A DNA stretch of 64,000 nucleotides from assembly GCF_003696365.1 (NCBI RefSeq), contig NZ_RFFM01000009.1, positions 1 through 64,000 of the forward strand, read 5' to 3'. Below the pieces are notes generated by a model that made no database searches, had not been told where the DNA came from, and was given only the letters and a program-made list of their open reading frames with translations. Position 1 is the first letter of the stretch, and every line of letters begins with the position of its first letter. Position numbers and translations under genes: made by a program. Positions 59,562 to 64,000 of the stretch are shown here, piece by piece. This stretch comes from Stutzerimonas zhaodongensis (GTDB lineage: Bacteria; Pseudomonadota; Gammaproteobacteria; Pseudomonadales; Pseudomonadaceae).

Positions 59562-61358
59562 ATGAACGTGATGTACCCAGAAGAATCGAAGATGGCAGCG
59601 CTGGCCACCTTGCGCATCGAGGAGTTCTGCTCCGTAGCGGATACACCAGAGTTCATCGACCGGCTATGTGCCGAGTACCCGTCGAAGTTTCCTGATTCGA
59701 CACTGTCTGAGGCTGAGATCCGCTCCTGGAGAAACTCGCTTCCTGCGCTTGCTGATCTGTTGCGACGCCAGGTTCCTCACCCCCAAGGGCATATTCTGAT
59801 CGAATATCCAATGCCGGTTGGCTCCCTGCGAGCCGACTGCATACTGATTGCCGAGAACGAGAATGGACCTCAGGTCATCGTCGTCGAGTTGAAGCAATGG
59901 ACGCGCGGCTCTGTGACACTGAGAGACGAGCTCGGCGTCTCGTGGCTGTTCGTTAGCGCCTCCCCTGCTTACACCACTATCCATCCGTGCGAGCAAGCCA
60001 ACGTCTACCGCACTGCGCTAGAACACACTTTGGACTTCGGCCCGCTCTCACCGAGCTTTAGCTCAATGGCCTTTCTGCACAACTATGTGGAAGCGGCTGA
60101 GGGAGAGTTGCTTCGCTCCGAAATCTACGGTTTGCATCTGGAAAATTGCTTGTTGGTATCAAAATCCAACGGAAGAGAGGGCCTAGGCGCCCTGCTTTCT
60201 GAACTCAAGCGGCCTTCACAAGCCATATCTTTCTTGAATGAGCCGCAGCTGAAGTATTCGGACTCCTTCATTGTCAATTTCAGCGACAAGCTCAACTGCA
60301 GCGCGTTATTCAAAGCGACAAAAGGACAAACCGCAGCATTCAAGAAGATTGCGGCCACGGTTCGAAATGCCGAGGCGAAGACCTGCGTAATTGTCAAAGG
60401 GCTGGTGGGAACTGGAAAAACCGTCCTAGCCATGAAGCTCGTGCAGTACTTAATGCAGCTGGGCAAAAATCCTAAGTACTACGTTAAATCCGCGGCGATC
60501 GGGCAATGCATCAAAGATCTTGCTTTCGCCTCCGATGGCCGAGCCGAAACCGCTTATTTGGTCGTCGACGAAGCCCACCGCCTCACGAAGGAAAAAGCTG
60601 CGGGCCTGATGCGGAACAAGGATCTCGTCGTATTTTTCATTGATGACTGTCAGTGGATTAGTCCAACAGAGACATGCCGCAGTCGAGATCTTTTAGACGC
60701 AGCGCACGCGCGCGGCTTTGAGGTAATCACCCACGTGCTCGACGAGCAACTGAGATGTGGGGGAGCCAATCTGTATGTTCAGTGGGTTCATGATCTTGTC
60801 ATTGGAGGGCAGCTAAAGGCGTATACGCCAGCTTCGACGTTTCCCGTTGAGGTCGTGAGCTCGCTTCAAGCCATGGAAGATTTGCTTACCGAACAGGCGG
60901 ACCGAGGGCGCAATGCGACATGCCGAATGGTCGCGGGCTACTGCTGGCACTGGCAGACGGAGTCTACCCCCGGCACAGGCTACGATATCCATATCGATGG
61001 CTGGCGCGGCCGCTGGAACGAGCGCATGGCGTTCAAAGCTTGGAATTCAGTGCTGGGGTTCAATGAGGAGGTCGGTGCTATCTACACCGTTCAAGGATTC
61101 GAATACGACTATGTCGGCATCATCATCGGGCCCGATCTCGTTTTAAAAGGCGACCGCATTGAGGTTGAGTACGAGCACAACGCGGATAAATGGGTTAGGA
61201 ACGTACGAAACGATCCAACCCTCCGAGACGAAGCCATCCGGAACATTTACTACGTGCTAATGACGAGGGCGAAGAAGGGAGTTTTACTCTACGCCGTCGA
61301 CGAACCGTTACGTGAGTTCCTGCGGACAAGCATAGGACCCGTTGGCCCAGGTCGTTAG
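59562..61358 (+). CDS. DUF2075 ATPase with N-terminal nuclease-like domain (second copy)
   Basis: A 598-residue paralogue of the gene at 41812 with the same order of parts. N-terminal nuclease-like core: LRADCILIAENENGPQVIVV, then ELKQWTRGSV. Walker A is IVKGLVGTGKTVLAMKLVQY, Walker B AYLVVDEAHRLTKEKAAG, then VFFIDDCQWISPTETCRS, EQLRCGGANLYVQWV, YTVQGFEYDYVGIIIGPDLV and YVLMTRAKKGVLLY. The P-loop has GLVGTGKT instead of GGPGTGKT. The copies are clearly diverged, not a recent duplication. It is not next to a mazG-like gene. It is the last island gene before the conserved ABC operon. Confidence 0.87.
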   Translation: MNVMYPEESKMAALATLRIEEFCSVADTPEFIDRLCAEYPSKFPDSTLSEAEIRSWRNSLPALADLLRRQVPHPQGHILIEYPMPVGSLRADCILIAENENGPQVIVVELKQWTRGSVTLRDELGVSWLFVSASPAYTTIHPCEQANVYRTALEHTLDFGPLSPSFSSMAFLHNYVEAAEGELLRSEIYGLHLENCLLVSKSNGREGLGALLSELKRPSQAISFLNEPQLKYSDSFIVNFSDKLNCSALFKATKGQTAAFKKIAATVRNAEAKTCVIVKGLVGTGKTVLAMKLVQYLMQLGKNPKYYVKSAAIGQCIKDLAFASDGRAETAYLVVDEAHRLTKEKAAGLMRNKDLVVFFIDDCQWISPTETCRSRDLLDAAHARGFEVITHVLDEQLRCGGANLYVQWVHDLVIGGQLKAYTPASTFPVEVVSSLQAMEDLLTEQADRGRNATCRMVAGYCWHWQTESTPGTGYDIHIDGWRGRWNERMAFKAWNSVLGFNEEVGAIYTVQGFEYDYVGIIIGPDLVLKGDRIEVEYEHNADKWVRNVRNDPTLRDEAIRNIYYVLMTRAKKGVLLYAVDEPLREFLRTSIGPVGPGR

Positions 61359-61429
61359 TGCTGAACAGCACAGTCGTCCGTACGTTCTGTTCCACTTGAC
61401 AGAGGTGTAAGAGAAGCTGAACCAAGGCT

Positions 61430-61597
61430 TCAACCTGCTCCCTCATCGTACCGCCCTCGAATGTCATCGAATGCCCGGTGCAGGTGAAGAAGGAGCCGCG
61501 CACCCTCGCCCGAGGCATCGCCGTCGCTCAGATAGCGGTCCTTCGCCTCGAGCCGCACGCTGTCATCGGTTCGCTGAGCACCTGCGACGGTCTTTCA
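61430..61597 (-). pseudogene. Possible gene-end relic at the island border
   Basis: The minus frame ending at TGA 61430 reads SVRLEAKDRYLSDGDASGEG then ARLLLHLHRAFDDIRGRYDE, good protein-like sequence with no start and a stop just upstream near 61598. It may be the 3' end of a chromosomal gene cut by island insertion. Low certainty. Confidence 0.3.
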
Positions 61598-61640
61598 GAA
61601 AAATAATGCGCCCAGGACAAGCCGGTTGAGCACGGTTGCT

Positions 61641-62369
61641 TCAGCCAACCGAGCCAATGAATTGCTGCAGCTCGGCTGTCTGCGGATTGGCGAACAGCTC
61701 TCGCGGATTGCCCACCTCATGCACCTTGCCGTGGTGCATGAATACCAGCTTGCTGCCTACCTCACGAGCGAAACGCATTTCATGGGTGACCATCACCAGT
61801 GTCATGCCTTCGCTCGCCAGCTGCTTCACTACCGCCAGCACCTCATTAACCAGCTCCGGATCAAGCGCCGAGGTGATTTCATCGCACAGCAGCACCTTGG
61901 GCGACATCGCCAGCGCACGGGCGATCGCCACACGCTGCTGCTGACCACCCGACAGCCGCTCGGGATAGGCATCGAACTTCTCCGCCAGCCCAACCTTGTC
62001 CAGCATCTGGCGCGCCAGGCGCTCAGCCTCGGTATGGGGCAGTTTTTTCACCACTTTCACTGCCAGCATCACGTTCTCGCCGGCCGTTAGATGAGGAAAC
62101 AGGTTGAATTGCTGAAACACCATGCCGACCTTCTGCCGCAAGCTGCGCAGGTCGGCGCGAGTGGCGTCCAGGTACTCTCCATCAACCTCGATCACGCCAT
62201 CATTGATCGTCTCCAGCCCGTTCAACGTACGTAGCAAGGTGCTCTTGCCCGAGCCGCTGCGCCCGATGATGGCCACCACCTCGCCCTCCTCGACGCGGAG
62301 ATCGATGCCCTTGAGGACATGGTTCTCGCCGTAGTACTTGTGCAGCGCCGATACGTTAAGCAGTGGCAT
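61641..62369 (-). CDS. Polar amino-acid ABC transporter, ATP-binding protein
   Basis: A 242-residue ABC ATPase of the HisP/GlnQ type: Walker A GRSGSGKST (36-44), Q-loop VFQQFNLFPHLTAGENV, signature LSGGQQQRVAIARAL, Walker B VLLCDEITSALDPELV and switch His in MVTHEM. ATG 62369 is preceded by AAAGGAGG and overlaps the upstream permease end by 14 bases. Last gene of the operon substrate-binding protein, permease, permease, ATPase. Confidence 0.94.
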   Translation of the reverse strand: MPLLNVSALHKYYGENHVLKGIDLRVEEGEVVAIIGRSGSGKSTLLRTLNGLETINDGVIEVDGEYLDATRADLRSLRQKVGMVFQQFNLFPHLTAGENVMLAVKVVKKLPHTEAERLARQMLDKVGLAEKFDAYPERLSGGQQQRVAIARALAMSPKVLLCDEITSALDPELVNEVLAVVKQLASEGMTLVMVTHEMRFAREVGSKLVFMHHGKVHEVGNPRELFANPQTAELQQFIGSVG

Positions 62370-63003
62370 TGAGCCTCCTTTCCAGGTGATACGCCGCAAG
62401 TGACAGCGGATAGCAGAGTGCGAAGTAGCCGAGCGCAACCAGGCCGTAGACCATGAAGGGTTCGAAGGTGGCGTTGGCCAGCATGCTGCCGGTCTTGGTG
62501 AGCTCGGTGAAACCGATGATCGAGGTGACCGCCGTGCCCTTCACCACCTGCACCGAAAAACCCACCGTGGGCGCCACCGCAACCCTCAATGCCTGCGGCA
62601 GCACGACGTAACGCAACGTTTCCATTCGGGTCATCGCCAGGCATTCGGAGGCTTCCCATTGGCCGCGCGAGACTGACTCGACGCAGCCACGCCAGATCTC
62701 CGCAAGAAAGGCACTGGTGAACAAGGTCAACGCCGCCGCCGCGGCGAGCCAGGCGGACACTTCGACGCCCAGCAGTGCGACGCCAAAGAACACGATGAAT
62801 AGCTGCATCAGCAGAGGCGTGCCTTGGAAGAGTTCGATATAGCCGCGGGCGAGGATACGCAGCCAGCCGATCGGCGAGACCCGTGCCAGCATCACCAGCA
62901 ATCCGACCACGCCACCGCAGACGAACGCCACCAGCGACAGCACCAACGTCCATTGCAGGCCGGTCAGCAGGTTGCGTGCGATATCCCAGAAGGTGAATCC
63001 CAT
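62356..63003 (-). CDS. Polar amino-acid ABC transporter, permease
   Basis: A 215-residue HisM/GlnP-type permease with about five membrane helices (LQWTLVLSLVAFVCGGVVGL) and the EAA loop QWEASECLAMTRMETLRYVV LPQALR (split). YIELFQGTPLLMQLFIVFFG is the family N-terminal block. ATG 63003 overlaps the TGA of the other permease (TGATG), showing coupling. Confidence 0.93.
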   Translation of the reverse strand: MGFTFWDIARNLLTGLQWTLVLSLVAFVCGGVVGLLVMLARVSPIGWLRILARGYIELFQGTPLLMQLFIVFFGVALLGVEVSAWLAAAAALTLFTSAFLAEIWRGCVESVSRGQWEASECLAMTRMETLRYVVLPQALRVAVAPTVGFSVQVVKGTAVTSIIGFTELTKTGSMLANATFEPFMVYGLVALGYFALCYPLSLAAYHLERRLNATA

Positions 63004-63668
63004 CAGCGCGCCCCCACGACATAACGTCGTCCGATCCACCCCAGCAGTTGCCGGATCAGGATGGCCATTGCCAGGTACAACAGGGTGGTCACCAGGTAGG
63101 TTTCGAACGCACGGAAATTGCGTGACTGGATGAAATTCGCAGCGAAGGTCAGCTCTTCGGTGGAAATCTGCGAACAAACCGCTGACCCGAGCATGACGAT
63201 GATGATCTGGCTCGACAGCGCCGGCCAAACCTTCGCCAAGGCCGGGCGCAACACCACGTGACGGAAGATTTCCATGCGGGTCATTGCCAACGCCGACGCC
63301 GCCTCGATCTGTCCAACAGGAACTGCCTGTACGCCGGCCCGAATGATCTCGGTGGAATAAGCGCCCAGGTTGATCACCATTGCCAGCACGGCGGCTTCCC
63401 ACTCGTTCAGTCGCATGCCGAGCGCGGGGAGCCCGAAAAAGATGAAAAACAGTTGAACAATGAACGGCGTATTGCGAATCAGCTCGACGTAGAGCCCGAA
63501 CAGGTAGTTAAAGGGACGGATGCGCCAGGCGCGCACCAACGCGCCCGCGATGCCCAGCCCAACCCCCAGTAGAGTGCCGATGGCGGTCAGTCCCAGGGTA
63601 AACATCGCGCCTTGTAGCAGCACGTCGGTGTTCGCCAGGACTGGACCGAAATCCATCAGATAGGCCAT
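63003..63668 (-). CDS. Polar amino-acid ABC transporter, permease
   Basis: A 221-residue permease paralogous to its neighbour: YVELIRNTPFIVQLFFIFFG, GAYSTEIIRAGVQAVPVGQI, and the EAA loop QIEAASALAMTRMEIFRHVV. The two form the heterodimeric channel. It lies 27 bases downstream of the substrate-binding gene. Confidence 0.93.
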   Translation of the reverse strand: MAYLMDFGPVLANTDVLLQGAMFTLGLTAIGTLLGVGLGIAGALVRAWRIRPFNYLFGLYVELIRNTPFIVQLFFIFFGLPALGMRLNEWEAAVLAMVINLGAYSTEIIRAGVQAVPVGQIEAASALAMTRMEIFRHVVLRPALAKVWPALSSQIIIVMLGSAVCSQISTEELTFAANFIQSRNFRAFETYLVTTLLYLAMAILIRQLLGWIGRRYVVGAR

Positions 63669-63695
63669 GGTCGGTCTCCGGATCCAATGGTGTTC

Positions 63696-64000
63696 TTACA
63701 GGTCAGCCGGCAGGGGCTGTTTGAGCCACTTCTCGCTGATTTCACTCAGCCTGCCGTCTTGTTTGGCCGCTGCGAGGATTTCATTGACCTTCTCCAACAG
63801 GGCTGGCTGGTCCTTGTTCAGCCCAACATAGGTTGGCGAGTTCTTCAGATTCAGCTTCATCACTGGCAGACGCTTCGGGTTGCGCTCGGCAATCGCTGCC
63901 ATGACCACGTTGCCGGTGGCGATCAGATCGACCTGGCCGGATAGATAAGCGGCGATCGTCGAGTTGTTGTCTTCGAAACGTTTGAGCGTGGCGCCTTTAG
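63696..64000 (-). CDS. Amino-acid ABC transporter substrate-binding protein (C-terminal part, runs off the window)
   Basis: About 100 C-terminal residues of a family-3 periplasmic binding protein: NSTIAAYLSGQVDLIATGNV, VGLNKDQPALLEKVNEILAA, LSEISEKWLKQPL. The N-terminus and signal peptide are beyond base 64000. The ligand cannot be told from this part. First gene of the ABC operon. Confidence 0.9.
   Translation of the reverse strand, partial: KGATLKRFEDNNSTIAAYLSGQVDLIATGNVVMAAIAERNPKRLPVMKLNLKNSPTYVGLNKDQPALLEKVNEILAAAKQDGRLSEISEKWLKQPLPADL

Noticed and set aside
62356-63402. 348-residue reading of the second permease
   Set aside because: The first 130 codons are an out-of-frame shadow of the neighbouring permease; the true start is ATG 63003, overlapping the previous stop.

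Overview
The window looks like a piece of a Pseudomonas/Stutzerimonas-type gammaproteobacterial chromosome carrying a great deal of accessory DNA. Evidence for the group: a DUF1652 protein (a family I know mainly from Pseudomonas), an RsmN/RsmF-type CsrA paralogue with the characteristic helical insertion, a LexA-controlled dnaE2 divergent from a short SRAP gene, and Pseudomonas-style lipoproteins. I see no rRNA, complete tRNA or CRISPR array.

Layout. 1-568: start of a P4-type tyrosine integrase beside a tRNA 3'-end-like attachment core, i.e. the edge of an element lying to the left. 1212-5858: a plasmid/ICE-like block (DUF736, a large serine recombinase with two ParB/RepB-like genes in one overlapping operon, DUF1652). 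6272-7497: an orphan curlin-repeat secreted protein with a coupled micro-ORF. 7622-11240: SOS mutagenesis/repair (dnaE2, LexA box, SRAP). 11344-15392: sugar-acid catabolism (GntR regulator, IlvD/Edd dehydratase, GntP permease). 15616-22350: a patchwork of a frameshifted DUF2188 gene, a diguanylate cyclase, histidine-kinase and CBS-domain relics around radC, DUF4256, rsmN and two lipoproteins. 23145-27235: a two-gene envelope locus (membrane polysaccharide deacetylase and a TolC-like/TIM-barrel fusion). 28029-34256: small-molecule metabolism with its regulators (metallo-hydrolase/TetR/SDR, zinc-independent MDR/ABM/ArsR, PEP-mutase-like lyase). 34903-37607: a frameshifted vapBC pair and a Fic protein, with two further vapBC relics at 27490 and 37328. 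37670-40037: asparaginase and lipoproteins. 40380-61358: a defence-rich island. 61641-64000: a conserved polar amino-acid ABC transporter, probably core genome.

The most interesting part is the island. A putative graspetide (ATP-grasp RiPP) cassette lies at 44781-46952: a precursor with four TK[TS]x4ExDD[DN] repeats, an MvdD-like ligase, and a membrane protein whose start overlaps the ligase end. It runs directly into a Gabija-like OLD nuclease/UvrD helicase pair (47001-49674), giving five closely packed co-directional genes. Just downstream is a second two-gene system, a 1645-residue protein with a nuclease-like N-terminus and a STAND-like P-loop, coupled by a GTGA overlap to a PD-(D/E)XK protein with Cys/His clusters. 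It is bracketed by a near-identical inverted hairpin repeat. Around these are two full-length DUF2075 nuclease-helicases plus a relic of a third, a MazG-like gene, a ProQ/FinO-domain protein and a T6SS-effector (DUF2235) remnant.

Several small accessory genes (DUF2188, VapC, MazG-like, the gene at 57500) show single-base indels in short homopolymers. These may be real decay or sequencing error; I cannot tell which from the sequence alone.
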